Assembly: GCA_007258455.2 (NCBI GenBank)
Contig: VDFB02344382.1
Coordinates: forward strand, 124,001 to 188,000
Source: Sequoia sempervirens
Taxonomy: Eukaryota; Streptophyta; Pinopsida; Cupressales; Cupressaceae
Length of the DNA stretch: 64,000 bases
Direction: 5' to 3'
Under the pieces are notes generated by a model, which saw only the letters and a list, made by a program, of their open reading frames with translations, was not told the DNA's origin and ran no database searches. Positions 1 to 10,944 of the stretch are shown here, one piece after another. The first letter of the stretch is position 1; each line of letters begins with the position of its first letter. A program made the position numbers and the translations under genes.

Positions 1-1182
1 TGACGTGCTGAATATCTCGTTGGAAAGCTGGATCAATTGTGAAGAGATCTCGTTAGACACTCGTCTGCAAATTCATCTGTTGGGACCCTTGAAAACTTGG
101 GCGCCCTTCTTTACCAGGGGTGCCCACTTTGTCCATACTTAGCCATTTTTACTGATTTTCATCTTCAAGTCTGAAACCTTCATTCTGTACCTTCATCTTC
201 GATCTGAATCTGCAGGATGTTAAACAGTCGGACGTGCTGACAAAGACAGGCATCGCGAAGCTGGCAGGATACTGAAAAGATCAAACATATTCTTGAACCC
301 TAAAGATTGAATTAGCCCCTTCAAAAAGTTGGGCGCCCTTCTTCACCAGGGGCGCCCAAAATCTCAACACAGTCAAATTTTGATATTTTCAATTTTTTCT
401 CGTTCTGACTTCAGTGCGTATCTCCCCTGTTCGTCGCTGAATTCCAGATGACTGAGTAATCTGATAACTACACCGCTGAATTCATTGCAAAGCTGACAAA
501 GAACTGAACAACATTGACTAGAAGCACAAACCCTAATTCTGACATTTGGTGCCCTAAAAAGATGGGCGCCTTTCTTCAACAGGGGCGCCCAAACTTGCCA
601 GTGTTAGAAAATTTTCATCTTCTTTCAATTTTCTTTCTCGTTCTTCGTGCATGTTCATCGTTTCACCTTCTGCTGGAAGTTTAAGTGCTGAAATTGACAC
701 CTGGCAGTCGGATGACCTCCATTGATGATCTCAGAGTTCCAGATATGCTTCTGAAAAGCAGAATAGACCCACTAGGGAAAAACTGATTATTTTGAGATTC
801 TGATTGCACCAGTCTGATATGGACGTATTTTGAGCCAATCAAAATCAGTTTGGACCCTAACGGACCAACTTTCTATTTTTAGAAAATTTTGCCAGTGTCT
901 ATTTCGAAAGAAACCCAGAAAAACCCAGAAAACATTACTATTTCGAGAAAATTTCTAAAAATAGCAGTTTTCCTAAATTTAGGGATGAAAAATTGAGATC
1001 TGGGTTTTGTAGGTTAAGTTGCTCTGAGCAGACCCAGATCGTCAAAATTTGAAAATTGTGTTTTAACCCCTCATGCAAGACATGCACACCCAAATTTTGA
1101 CCTTTTTGACAGGTTTGACAAGAATTTTACTCATTTCTTCAAAATGTCTAAGTGTAACAAAAATTTTAATTTTGGGGTACAA
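1..1182. mobile_element. End of a repeat-rich LTR-like block (family B)
   Basis: Non-coding block ending TACAACA immediately before hAT transposase sequence. The same terminal word (GGGTACAACA or close) ends similar blocks near 51466 and at 56984, so 1182 is taken as an element boundary. The left end lies outside the window, so no target-site duplication can be tested. Inside are three tandem units (near 99, 331 and 563), then about 300 bp with fragments of the CTATTTTTAG hairpin motif (868-990). No convincing ORF. Orientation is unclear. Confidence 0.5.
60..620. repeat. Tandem array, about 232 bp x 3, with paired GGGCGCCC palindromes
   Basis: The 8-bp palindrome GGGCGCCC or a near copy occurs at about 99, 331 and 563, a spacing of 232 bp each time. 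In each unit it is followed about 11 bases later by a second near-palindrome (GGGGCGCCC or GGGGTGCCC). Text between them is degenerate but alignable (GTTGGAAAGCTGG, GAAGAGATCTCG, ACTTAGCC-type words). Related arrays lie at 50440-50950 and 55400-56720. Confidence 0.75.
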
Positions 1183-2708
1183 CAAAGTGGTGACAGATAA
1201 TGCAGCAAATTATGTTGCTGCTGGTAGATTATTGATGGAGAGGCACCCAACTATATTTTGGACTCCATGTGCCGCCCATTGCATTGACCTCATGATGGAG
1301 GATCTTGGCAAGCTCCCATGGATAAAAACATGTATAGAATCAGCAAGAAACATTTGCAAATTTGTTTACAATCATGCATGGGTGCTTCACCTTATGAGGC
1401 AATACACGGGGTTGAGGGAGTTGTCTCGTCCTGGCATCACTCGGTTTGCATCAAATTTTATCATGTTGCAATCCTTGATTTGGTCAAGGGCACCTTTGAG
1501 GCGCATGTTTGCTTGTGAGGAGTGGTCTTCCTCATCCTTTTCTACAAGCATTGCAGGGATTGCTGTGGCTGATTGCATATTTGATGAGGCAGGGTTTTGG
1601 ACACCAGCAGATGAGATTGTGAAGGTAACATTTAATTCTTTATTATGTTTTAATTTTTAATCATATGTTACTTTTATTTGTTCATTTTTGTTCACAGTCA
1701 CACTTACTTATTTGTGAAACATGTTTGCACTTTGCAGTTTATTGAGCCCTTGCTAATTCTCCTACGAGTTGCAGATGGGGAGAAGCCCGCAATGGGCTAC
1801 ATATATGAGGGCATGGATAGGGCCAAAGAGGCCATTAGATCAGTCTATGGTGGAGTTGATGATAAGTATCGTCCCATTTGGGAGATCATTGATAGGAGAT
1901 GGCAAAACCAACTCCATAGGCCCATCCATGCAGCCGCATGTTTCCTAAATCCGGCCTTCCACTTCCACTGTGATCTCCATGCAGATAGAGAAATTCTTAG
2001 TGGGCTCTACTCGACTATAGAGAGAATGTTGCCCGCTGTTACTACACAGTTAGTGCACAAGATAGATGCCTTCACTAAGGCACGAGGAGACTTCTTTGCA
2101 CGTCAAATGTGCAAAGATAGTAGGACAACATTAATGCTAGGTAAAAATATATTTAAGGCCATAATTTTCATCTTTTTATATTATAATTTATTAATAAATG
2201 TTGAACTTGAACTTGAAACTTGAAATGAGATTGATTTTGTTTCTTTTTCTCATCTCAGATAGATGGTGGGAGATGTTTGGTTCTGATACACCGAACCTGC
2301 AAAATGTTGCCATACGAATATTGAGCCAGCCATGCAGTTCATCCGGTTGTGAGCGCAATTGGAGTATGTTTCAGCACATACACTCCAAGAAGCGCAATAG
2401 ATTGACAGTGGAGAGGATGAATGACTTGGTATATGTTCATTACGACCTTCGACTCAAATACAGGAAGGTTTTTGACCACGACAACACCCCGATCTGTTTA
2501 GAAGAGGTTGATCCACAGTCTGAGTGGATCACTAAGGCTACAGACGCAGTCTTTAGTGACGAGGACCTTGATTGGGTGGACCAGGCAGACAGAGAGGCTG
2601 AGGTTGTAGCCAGGGATGAGGAGGCTAGAGCATGAGGAGACATAGCTACTGGTGGTGAGAGTGGTATGGGGACTCAAACACAGGCAGAGACTATGGCTGC
2701 AGCTGCAA
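1183..2708 (+). pseudogene. hAT transposase pseudogene, N-terminally truncated (copy a)
   Basis: Encodes a hAT-superfamily transposase lacking its N-terminal part. Visible blocks: VVTDNAANYVAAGRLL and FWTPCAAHCIDLM of the DUF659 core (from about 1187), then EPLLILLRVADGEKPAMGY (about 1741-1800), and the C-terminal hAT dimerisation block with WWEMFGSDTPNLQ and SSSGCERNWS (about 2263-2370). Three exons are inferred: 1183-1624, 1738-2140 and 2259 onward, with GT...AG introns at 1625-1737 and 2141-2258. The first intron falls at the same codon as in the second hAT copy (14124-14242). The reading frame reaches a stop near 2633, then related acidic/Thr-rich sequence continues until a solo LTR inserted at 2709. 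No BED finger is present, so the 5' half was replaced by the repeat block ending at 1182. It cannot encode a full transposase. Confidence 0.85.
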
Positions 2709-4687
2709 TGAAATATACCGAGCCAATTTTTTTCGTTTTTCAATTTCAAATTACAAGCAGTGCACCCGTTAAGGTTAGATGAGAAAACCAAAACGTGCAA
2801 GAAAACAACTCTAACCAGAATGGCGCCGAGGATGGCGAGCATTGGTCAGAGGATCTAATTGAGACTGCTTAAATTGTAACTCTAACCAGAATGGCACCGC
2901 TGAAGGTGAGCATTGGTCAGAGGGTCTTCTATTCTATTTGCAGGAAGGAACTCAACGTCAAGTATGTGCTACCCAATCCAATGCGGAGTGAGTGGCGACC
3001 ATATGACGGAGTGAATACAAAACTACTGCTTGAAAGAAAAAGCTGAAAGCTAAAGACTCTCAACACCCAGGATGTGCTTTCTAACCCAGAATGGGATAGT
3101 AGCGACCATAGGGCGGAGATGGATTACATACAATATCAAAATGCTGAAAGAGAGAACATTACAATCTGATTGAGCAAGAATCTAAGGACCGACAGTACTA
3201 CTGCCAGCATACAATTTGAAAGATAACTACTTGCTACCAGTTACAAATCAGCCTTTGAGAATATTGCAATAATATTGAAGCATTCAATGATTGCCAAGAA
3301 TAAAGCTTAAACTTGTATGAAAGAAACGGACCCAACCTCTTCCAATCTGAGCAATCTTCAATGATGTCTCCGTGAAGCCTTTAAGAGTTCCCAACGACCA
3401 TCCAAGAGCCAAAGTGCAGATCCCTGTATGCTGTTATAACAGTACTGTATTTTTTCTTCATAAACCAGCAACACAGATTTATAAAATAGATCAGATCTCC
3501 CTAGAAACTGATCCAAATGACTAGATACTGAAGGCAAAACACCTTTAACAAGGAGGCGCTCAAACTAGAAACACAAAACAGACTTGAAATGCCACTTATA
3601 TTAAATGCACAAATCCCGAGATCTTGAGAATGGTACGGCCCAGCTGACAGGGTCGACTTTACTTTAAAAATTAGATACACCAATGAAAAATCTGCAACTT
3701 GTCACACAATGGCGCCTAGACCAAAGGAATAGAACTATCCAATACCCACAATGAAATGTTTTGTATTTTTTGATTTATGAATGTAAACACAAATCTGCTA
3801 AAGCAAAATACAGAAAACAGAAATCTCTAACATGCCAAATCTGATCCTAAACATATGAATGCTGATTACAATGCACGAAATCCAAAGTACTCACAACTAG
3901 ACTAACAATCATCACTAGTCGTTGTCTTACAAACGAGAAGAGATGCCCAATACTAGGAGGTCTTCATTCCTCGAAGTGATCCAGATTCAATCCGGCAGCA
4001 TAACGGTGTATTTTTCCAAGATGAAGCAAACTGATGCACAAGCCCTCTTTTTATAAGTTTCGTTTGACTTCACGAAACCCTAAAATCATCTTTTAGGTCA
4101 AATTCCCTGATCTCCTCAAGAAGGCGTACTTTCTCCTTCAAAGATTAATAAATGATATTTTAATTAAAAGCCAAGCTTGAAAAGTGCGCCCAACATAAGC
4201 TTGCTTGACTTAGGCAATAATTAAAATAATCATTTAATGAGGGCGCCACCCTCAAAGGCCCCTTTTTAAAACATCTTTAAGTCATTACTTCTAGGCCCAA
4301 GGTCAACATTAAAATATAATATTTAAATGTGCCTTTTAATGAAATAACTTAGCTTATCCCTCTGGAGGTGCACTGAAGCCAAAACTGAGCCAAACATCTG
4401 ACCACTGAAACAGGAAGTCAACCGAGCTGAACATCATTTGACAAGCTGCCAAAAATAGAATTTACTAAAAATAGTAAATTCCAAAAAGTACCCAGAATGC
4501 CGGGATGATCATACCACTGCGAAGCCCTCTGAAAACCCAGAAGGAATCCGCCATTAAAACTAACATCTTCGAACAATAACCTCCTCAAAATTAGGAAACC
4601 CTAATTTTAACTTCCGACTAGCCTCCGGGTTCCCAAGGAAAGGCTAACGGTCACTGAAAATGTCAGGCTTGAAAAGGGGACATTACA
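2709..4687 (-). mobile_element. Solo LTR, family A, inside the hAT gene
   Basis: A 1979-bp TG...CA block in minus orientation, flanked by perfect 5-bp duplications TGCAA (2704-2708 and 4688-4692). It aligns along its length with the LTRs of the complete family-A element at 26672-34261: terminus near CCGAGCC, twin GGCGCC/GGTCAGAG repeats, R/U5 motif at 3953-3976, TATA-like TTATAA at about 4048, U3 hairpin at 4458-4481, and GGGGACATTACA at its right end. No internal region accompanies it, so it is a solo LTR left by recombination between two LTRs. It splits the C-terminal tail of the hAT transposase. Confidence 0.9.
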
Positions 4688-5150
4688 TGCAACATCATCC
4701 AGGACCTTTAGACGCCTTCGTAGGAAGGATGCTGGCTCCACTATGCCATAGGCATAGAGCGATAGACTTATAGCTATTGTTTTGAATCTTTTGATATTTC
4801 ATATTTGTATGGAACATTTGATGTCATGGATTTCATATTCCATGAGTTTTGTATACATTTGACTAATTTTATATATCAATGTTATTTCCTTCAGCAGCGC
4901 AACTACAATTTGTGTACTTTATACTTATGTGATCATTGTATACTTGTGTATGTGATCAAATTTGCTTTTATTTGTGTTGTATTCAATAAAGGGTGCTTGA
5001 AACAAGTTTTAAATCTTTAAAAATCTCTAATTTTCTAAGGTTTTTTCAATTTTTTTATTTTGCCGAGTCTGCGCCGAGTCCGAGTCTGAGTCGCCGAGTC
5101 GCCGAGTCGAGTCACCCTAGCCGAGTCCGAGCCGAGTCCGAGTCTCATAA
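4688..5150 (+). mobile_element. 3' tail and terminal region of hAT copy a
   Basis: After the solo LTR and its duplicated TGCAA, the hAT sequence resumes with a short basic reading frame and stops by about 4740. An AT-rich 3' region follows. At 5062-5148 the octamer GCCGAGTC and variants recur many times, ending near CCGAGTCTCATAACTATGG. Clustered short subterminal repeats are typical of hAT ends, where transposase binds. The other hAT copy has related words (CGATTACTCG, GCCGAGTA) at its outer end near 18110-18140. The exact terminus and 8-bp duplication were not determined. Confidence 0.55.
5062..5148. repeat. GCCGAGTC cluster at a hAT end
   Basis: About nine copies of GCCGAGTC, CCGAGTC or CGAGTC in 87 bp, irregularly spaced, far richer in G+C than the AT-rich sequence on its left. 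Interpreted as subterminal repeats of the hAT element. Confidence 0.65.
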
Positions 5151-5151
5151 C

Positions 5152-5455
5152 TATGGTTTGAGGAGTAGGCTGCCACCTTTCTTTCCGGAGGTGAATACTT
5201 TTGTCCAGAGTGACTTTGAGAACACCTCAACTTTCTCAAGCATTATTCAGAACACTTAGGACGCATTAGTTGCTTGGAGAAAGTCTTGTACGCGGCATGG
5301 GCAGGCAGTCACAGTGTTAGAGTTCCAGCTTGATCACATTCCGCCAATCTCAATTCAGGAGGTTGAGGCTGTGTTGGCCAGATTCATTGATTTTGCAGCT
5401 AGAGAGAAGGAGAATAGAAACGCCTTTTTGGATGATGACCTTCTGGATGACTGAT
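5152..5455 (+). pseudogene. C-terminal remnant of the family-E ORF
   Basis: Two frames cover this remnant. The first (to 5259) ends in a stop. The next carries LVAWRKSCTRH, VTVLEFQLDHIPPIS, an amphipathic VEAVLARFIDFA segment and an acidic DDDLLDD end, stopping at about 5453. The second copy at 36446-36636 has almost the same C-terminus (VTVLEFQLDCVPPIS, LLDEDLLED). I do not recognise the protein family. The shared acidic tail and downstream promoter region show that both come from one element family. Broken by at least one stop or frameshift. Confidence 0.55.
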
Positions 5456-5619
5456 AGTGGGTATTAATTGCTTTTTGCTATTTTGGGAGTGAGTGGGAAT
5501 CTCTTGATTCATTTATTGTACCACTCCCTATTCTGGTAGTTTTTAGGGTTAGGGCTGATGTGGCTTAATCTGAGCCCTTCATTTGATTGTGATCTGAGCC
5601 ATCCATTGGATTGGGCTAT

Positions 5620-5640
5620 CTATAAAAGGGGCAGCCCTCC
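5620..5640 (+). promoter_or_regulatory. TATA-like box of family E (copy 1)
   Basis: CTATAAAAGGGGCAG sits in the same place as CTATAAAAGGGGGAG at about 36803 in the larger copy. It is probably the LTR promoter that starts the R region. Confidence 0.5.
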
Positions 5641-6578
5641 TCATTTGTATATCATTAGACATTAGATCAATAGAGAGTAGACATTCTGTTAGAGTAGAGA
5701 GACTAATAGCTTAGCTTAGTTTGTTAGCATAGCATAGTTTGGAGGAGAAGGAAAGTTTTCCTTTGAGAACTTTGTAAGAGATTGTTGTGAAAACTGTCAT
5801 AATAAAAAGAAGCTTTCATTGATGGTGAATTCATCTTTGTTATGAGCAGCTAGCGATATTTCTTCACCCCTTCTACTTCAAGTAGCTTAGATTAGAGTAA
5901 TTTTCATTTTCATGCAAGTAGATGTTAATCGTGGGTTGTGGTGTTTAATCAAGGCAACTTCGTTCTAATCCATACCACTAGCAGCTTGCTGACGACAAGT
6001 TTGCCTTGTGTGGTCGACTGGAAAACTCTACAAGCTTAACTTCAGTTATAGTTCACGTCTTGGCATGCATCGTCTTGATGGTGTCTTTATGTTGAACTGT
6101 GACTTGAAAAACTTTTTTTTACTCCCTTGAAGATTGCACCGACCTTGTGTAAGCTCTCCAACGTGAGGCGAAGCAGAGTCTGGTAGAAGTTTGTTGAGAT
6201 TGATCCCACGTCCTCCTTTAGTGTAGAATTTAGATCTTCTAAAACCCTGCACTCATTTAAATTTAGTACATTTCTAGTTAGTTTTAGGAAAAACGTACCT
6301 TATTATCGAATCATTCGCAACACATGAAAATCCCCTTCCAATCATAAACCTGCTATCAGCTGCAGACATTTTGAACAATTGTGCAAGTCCCCTCGTGTAA
6401 ACAACAAATCACAACGAACCAACTGAGGGTATTCCATTGCATTATCGGAACCTTGGAGTTGAACGTACAATCTTTCTTGCAATCTTAACATACAAAATAC
6501 TTTGATCAAGAGAGAATGGAGTACTGTTCGAATTACTTTGTTCTGCTGATTGGTGCCGTCACAAAAATCACATCAACA

Positions 6579-7038
6579 CATAGCATTGTAAGGTTTGATG
6601 AGACCCTGTGGAGTATGTTGAAAGGTGCATGAAGCCTAAGTAGGCATAAGAGGGAGAGTTGATGCAATAAACATCAATTAGGACCTTCTTAAGGGTTTAA
6701 GCCTAGAGAGGAAAGTTTGTAGAAATCTTGCAAAGGTAGGGTTATAGAATCTGAAACACATTTGTTGTCAAATTGTTTATTCTCTGCATCATGAACTAAG
6801 ATGCCAATTACGACGTTGACATTAATTCGAGTAGGAATGTGTAGAGAGGAAGGCTCCTTATTTAGTGGCTCATCATGCAAGGTGAAAGTTATATCAGGCA
6901 TTGCACTTGCATTCTCAATAGGAGGGATACATGTGAACAAGACCATGTTCATGTACTTAGATGGAACTAGCTCAAGAGATGTAGAGGATTGTGTGACTAA
7001 ATTTGCAGAATGAGAAGGGAATGGATCAGTATAAATTT
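6579..7038 (-). mobile_element. Internal fragment of the minus-strand gypsy element (left of a solo LTR)
   Basis: On the minus strand 6689-6952 reads as an 87-codon open segment (TFTLHDEPLNKEPSSLHIPTR region) without a recognisable catalytic motif. It lies on the same strand and downstream of the gag pseudogene at 9079-10800, and the solo LTR between them is flanked by a matching AATTT duplication. The two parts were therefore contiguous before that insertion. Probably the gag-protease linker region. Confidence 0.45.
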
Positions 7039-9078
7039 TGTAATGGCCCCATTTTTAGCACTACACTTTCAAGTGATTGATAGCCTATCCCCGGTGTGCT
7101 GTAGGCTAGTCAGTGGCAGAATTAGGGTTTCCGGCTACTTGATTGTTTCTTCTGAAAATTCCGGGGTTTGCATCTTGGAGTTTGGGATTTTGGATTGCGG
7201 ATTCTTTTCAGGTTTTCAGAAAGCTTCACAATGGTATCACATGCACTTTGATCCTAGCAACTTTCCGAATTTACTATTTTTAGTAAATTCTATTTTTGGC
7301 AGTAGTTCAGTTGGCATCAGTTTAGCAGGCTTTTCCTCTTCAGGCCGTTCAGTTGGTATTGTTGATTCTTGGCCTTTTGATGCATTTTTGGTGAGATAAG
7401 TTATTTTAATTAAAATAATGTTATATTTTCACATTAACCCCTTGGCTTAGCAGTATGACTTTAAGCTGTTTTAAAAAGGGGGTCTTGAGGGGTGGACCTC
7501 TCATTAGGAGGCTATTTTAAATATTTCTAAGGTCAAAAAGAATGCTTTAGGAAGTGGACGCCTTTTTGAAGGAAGAGTTTATTTTATTAAAATAAATTAA
7601 TCTCCTCATGTTTGGACGCCCAAGGAAGGAGATAATTGAAGATTAAATAAAATACAAATACAAGTGGAAATGTGGATTTGAAATTCAATTAATTTGGGTG
7701 CACTTTTTGGAGGCTTCTAGAAGTTCTTATCAAAAGCTATATAAGGAGAGGTTGGGTCTTCATTTTGATCATCTCTTGTCTACCACATTGTTATGTTGTC
7801 GGAATGGTGAGTGAGTTGCTTCGAGGAATGCATACCTCCTAGCTTTGGCTGAGTTTCTTGCTTGAAAGATAGCAACTAGCTAAGATGATGGCTGTTCTTG
7901 ACTCTTGAGAGCAAATTGAGCATATTGTATTTGAGTTTCTTGTAGTTTTGATAGTTTTTGAGTTGCTGGTCCACTTATGGCTGAAAGTAGTTTTTATTCA
8001 TGAGTCATAGAATAAATTTTATATTGTTCTGGGTAGTTTGCATATGTCATTGTCATCCCTAGGCGCCCCCTTTTGGAGAGTTTCAGATTTTAAAATGAAG
8101 ATTTGGATTTTATTTTGCAGAAGTCGCTCTTCTTGAGACCGCTCTACTTCGTCATGCCTGGCAAATGTTTAGATAATTCAGTGAGTGGTTGTTGCAGTCA
8201 TTTCTTGGTCCTAACTTGATCACCATCTTCCTAGGAGTTCATTGCACTTGGTCTCATGTCATTTGGAGTAGTTTTGAGGAAGTTACGAGCATTTTAGTGA
8301 GTTTTGTAGTTGCTGGTCTATCAAAATCAGATTGTAGAAGTTTATCTTTTGGGTTGGGTTTTTTGTGGGTTGAGTCATTTAATGATAGGAGAGATATAAT
8401 ACTTCATTGCAGCATTGAGACGTTTCAAATACAATGATATTTGTAGGAGAAACTCATATTGTAAAGCTGCTACAGTAGTACTGTTCAGCTATTTTAATTC
8501 TTGCAATTTCATATTTTCCCACGTTAGTGGAAGAGACTAGTCTTTGCTCAGTCTATTGTAATTCCCACGGTTGTGGAAGAGACTAGTCCCACTCAGTCTT
8601 TCATTGTATTGCATAGATCCTCATCATCATATGATAGCGCCTTGCTCACCTTGGGCTTGGAGTGCACATGCTTGATGATTGACTTACTTTCAGCACTGCA
8701 TTGTTATCAATAGATTCTCCACCATATGATAGCGCCATTCCCGTCTTGGGTTTGAAGTGCACATGCTTGGTGTTGAGTTTACTTTCCAGCATTGCATTAC
8801 TTTTCATAGTACCTCCGCCATATGATAGTGCCATTCCCACCTTGGGTTGGAGAGCACATTTTTGGCGTTGGGTTTACTTTCAGCATTGTAATACTTCAAG
8901 ACGCTTCTGACGAGCCTCTTGCCATATGACAGCATCATTCTCATCTCGAGATGGAGTGCGCATTCTTGGCAAAGAGTTACTTTCCAATTGCTGGTTTTGG
9001 TTTAAGCTAACCTTAACGGGTGCTTATTGTGCTGGTGTGTTCGTTGAAAATTTGAAAAAATTGGGTCATCTCATTACA
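7039..9078 (+). mobile_element. Solo LTR, family-A relative, TSD AATTT
   Basis: A 2040-bp block starting TGTAATGGCCCC and ending CTCATTACA, flanked by AATTT at 7034-7038 and 9079-9083. It carries the superfamily signature: TAGCCTA/TAGGCTA hairpin at 7081-7108, GAATTTACTA-TTTT-TAGTAAATTC hairpin at 7267-7290, TATA-like TATATAAGG at about 7739, R/U5 motif at 7818-7843, and a tandem array at 8610-8990 near its 3' end. No primer-binding site follows, so it is solo. Confidence 0.88.
8605..8995 (+). repeat. Tandem array in U5, four units of about 95-114 bp
   Basis: Units are anchored on ATATGATAGC or close variants (8629, 8724, 8820, 8934), each followed by CATTCCC, a TTGGG word, GCACAT, a CTTGGTG/CTTGGCG word and TTACTTTCAGCA. 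Spacings are about 95, 96 and 114 bp. Family-A LTRs have two comparable but different units at this place. Confidence 0.8.
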
Positions 9079-10800
9079 AATTTGTAACTCACTGTTAGCC
9101 TTGGCTACAGATTTATTAGAATTTTGTTTCTTCCCATCGAGGTGGATAGTCCCGTCGTTGATGTGGTCTTGAATCTCATGACATAGTTGCATGCATCATT
9201 CGGTGCCATGTCCATGCACTCGATGGAATTGACAAAATTGTTGAGCATCGTACGACTCAAGATACGACTCGGATAGAGGTCGGGGTTTTGGCAATGTTAG
9301 ACCTTTATGTTTTGACAACTTTTTCAAAATAATAGTATAGGATTTGGATAGCTTTGTAAAATTCCTATTGCACCCTAGGCCCTTGTACTTAGACGTAGAG
9401 CCCACATTTGCAATAGCCTTATTCTTGCTAGAAACCAACACTATTGACTGGTTATTGGGATGGGAGCGCGAGGATGAACCCCCAAACTAAGTGATTGTTT
9501 GTTGGTTTTTGCGTAGTGCCGCACATAGGTGTGCAAAGGAAGGATACTTGAGTAGGGCAAACTTCTCTTGGCACTATTTTTGTAAGTTCCCAATGAAGGC
9601 CTTCTAAACATCAGAGTCCAATAAAGGATAAGAGATCTAAGAGAATAATGCTTGATAATGAGCGATGAAGTCAATTACCTTTTTGTTGTCCTCTTGCTTG
9701 CATCTGACGAGATCAGAGAAAGTCATGTTTGGTCCGATGTTAGTTTGGAACTGCTTTAGGAACTAATTCACCAGTTGATCAAACAAAAATACAAAATTAT
9801 CTGGTAGATTGCAATACCACTCAAGGGCAGTGTCCTTAAGGGATCGCATAAAAAGCTTTTCCATCAAAGCATTATGGTGGAAGAAGTCAGTGCACATAGC
9901 ATTATATGTCGAGACGTGCATCTAAGGGTCTCCACGACCACCACACTTTTCAAATTTTGGAATCTCCATCCCTTGAGGGATAGGAGTGTACAAAATAGTG
10001 ATGGACAAAGCACTGCGATGAAAGAAAGGTTGAAACATAGGTTGAGAAGAAGAAGCAAAAAGGTTCTCCAATTGGTTTTGCATTTGTCCCATATTCTGTA
10101 ATAAAGCGTTTAAGATAGGGTTAGAGGATGAAACAAGACTAGTGGAACCAAAACCACCACTAGAAATGATAGAACCACCAACCCCCATACTAGCAAAGAC
10201 CTCGCCATCGGGACCAGTATGGGCTCCAAGATTGCTACTAGGAGCATTAGGAGTGGCGGAACCGAAACCCAAGGGTACCTTGCTTACTTTAACGGTGGGG
10301 TCGATTGAGGTCCAAAGGTAGTGTTAACAGAAGGGACGGTCTCAGTCATACATACTAACACCCTAGTGATTGAGACTTCTAGCTATCTCTCAACGATCTC
10401 GGAGCCAAGGTCTCGGGCCATGCCCGGGTTAGTATTGTAGGCTGGAACGTGAGTGTCTGCAATGTCCGCAAGGCCCCAAAGAAGTTGTAGACCTCTTCAG
10501 TCCTTGTCCAACATAATTCTCAATCTGTTAACAATTGTAGCAGCCTTAGCAATAGTTTTGCATTTCTCCAAGTACTTCTCAAACTCCCTGAGTCTTTTGT
10601 CTAGGGAAAGAAGTAGCTCTGTGGGGACCTCAAGAGCATCATCTTCCTCCAAAGACGAAGTGGAAGGAGAAGCAGGAGGGGTAGGAACATGTGTAGCAAG
10701 TTTTCAAAAGGGGTTGGGGAATCTAGTAGACATCCTTGAAATTACTTCCTCAAAGGTAGGACCGGTGACCTTAGATTCCATCCCTATATATCGCAAACTC
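9079..10800 (-). pseudogene. Ty3/gypsy gag pseudogene
   Basis: Minus-strand Gag. From the 5' side: an N-terminal part with charged helices (about 10790-10450), a Gly/Ser/Asn-rich linker with GMEIPKFEKCGGRGDP (to 9922), then the retrotrans_gag core ALEWYCNLPDNFVFLFDQLV with FSDLVRCKQEDNKKVIDF and KYPSFAHLCAALRKNQQT (about 9850-9500), and a C-x2-H-x4-H knuckle, FCQFHRVHGHGTE, at about 9200-9240. In-frame stops occur at several places, including just before the last zinc-knuckle cysteine. Gag would form the retrotransposon particle; this copy is dead. It lies downstream of a candidate 5' LTR at 10945-12162 on the same strand. Confidence 0.8.
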
Positions 10801-10944
10801 CTAACTACGTGCCCGAAGGTTGTAGATTGAGTCGTAAAGCTCATAAAGCTTTACGACACACGAATCTATAACTCACCCAAGACACAAGAGAAATATTTCC
10901 AACACGAAGAAATGAAAACAACTTCACGTCTGGTTCACCAAAAA

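Larger units (their letters stand above)
5150..6578 (+). mobile_element. Truncated copy of giant-LTR family E (copy 1)
   Basis: Aligns with the 3' part of the larger copy at about 36440-37747: the same C-terminal ORF piece, downstream leader, TATA site, R/U5 region and terminus CACATCAACA. Homology between the two copies stops exactly after this CA (6578 here, 37747 there). The 5' part is missing because the hAT 3' end abuts at about 5150. A TATA-like TATAAAAGGGG lies at about 5624 and is followed by untranslated sequence to the end. Confidence 0.7.
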
